From the NCBI GenBank assembly GCA_002499865.1, contig DANL01000080.1, forward strand, positions 15,072 through 21,726: a stretch of 6,655 bases of DNA. The letters are read 5' to 3'. Position 1 is the stretch's first letter. The number at the start of each line of letters is the position of its first letter. Source of the DNA: Euryarchaeota archaeon UBA121 (lineage in GTDB: Archaea; Thermoplasmatota; Poseidoniia; Poseidoniales; Thalassarchaeaceae). Positions 6,578-6,655 of the stretch are shown piece by piece. The notes beneath the pieces are model-generated. The model searched no databases. It was not told the DNA's origin and saw only the letters and a list, made by a program, of their open reading frames with translations. A program made the translations under genes and the position numbers.

Positions 6578-6655
6578 TCACTCGGATTCTCTGTCATAGG
6601 GAGTGATGTTCTGCCACTCTGATGCATCCGATCTAGAAACTATGGCATGTACCCA
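6578..6655 (-). CDS. Probable C-terminal end of a convergent gene, cut by the window edge
   Basis: On the minus strand one frame stays open from the window edge for 25 codons and ends at TGA (6578-6580); the other two minus frames hit stops within seven codons. The readable tail contains SRSDASEWQNITPYDRESE, which I do not recognise. It would meet the methyltransferase gene tail to tail with a 16-base gap, in keeping with the tight packing here. The fragment is too short to assign a function, and chance openness is possible. Confidence 0.4.
   Translation of the reverse strand, partial: WVHAIVSRSDASEWQNITPYDRESE

Overview
The window looks like a compact chromosomal piece of a marine archaeon. 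The best guess is a Marine Group II-like member of the Thermoplasmatota (Candidatus Poseidoniales). This is inferred from several signs. The epimerase has wording typical of archaeal NDP-sugar epimerases. Genes start behind short GGAG or AGGTG ribosome sites, or have none. A TATA-like box sits in the divergent promoter and no bacterial -35/-10 pattern is visible. Extracytoplasmic domains are acidic and rich in DxDxDG loops. Gene spacing is tight. No marker in the window fixes the lineage, so the assignment is moderate at best.

Layout: positions 62-3424 (minus strand) hold one very large RND/MMPL-type membrane protein of 1120 residues. A 94-bp divergent intergenic region (3425-3518) carries one clear TATA-like element. 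Four plus-strand genes follow, probably one transcript: a membrane-anchored thioredoxin-fold protein with a CPYC active site (3519-4202), a VKOR-family membrane disulfide reductase/oxidase overlapping it by one base (4202-4768), an NAD-dependent sugar-nucleotide epimerase/dehydratase (4814-5755), and an RlmE/FtsJ-type rRNA 2'-O-methyltransferase (5806-6561). The right edge probably holds the C-terminal end of a convergent minus-strand gene (6578-6655). No RNA genes, mobile elements, CRISPR arrays or long repeats were seen.

How the genes may work together: the thioredoxin-like protein and VKOR form a coherent disulfide-making pair outside the membrane. VKOR would reoxidise the CPYC protein and pass electrons to a quinone. 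The divergent RND protein has ten cysteines in its two large outer domains, in even-numbered groups, which makes it a reasonable client. The RND protein and the thioredoxin-like protein also share an EF-hand/dockerin-like D-x-[DN]-x-D-G-x-x-D loop signature in their outer parts, which hints at calcium-stabilised exported proteins suited to seawater. The epimerase (surface glycan precursors) and the methyltransferase (ribosome maturation) appear to be ordinary housekeeping neighbours. Nothing here is clearly a new defence or mobile system. The most interesting material is the redox pair with its unusual VKOR residue, the architecture of the RND protein, and the shared metal-loop motif.
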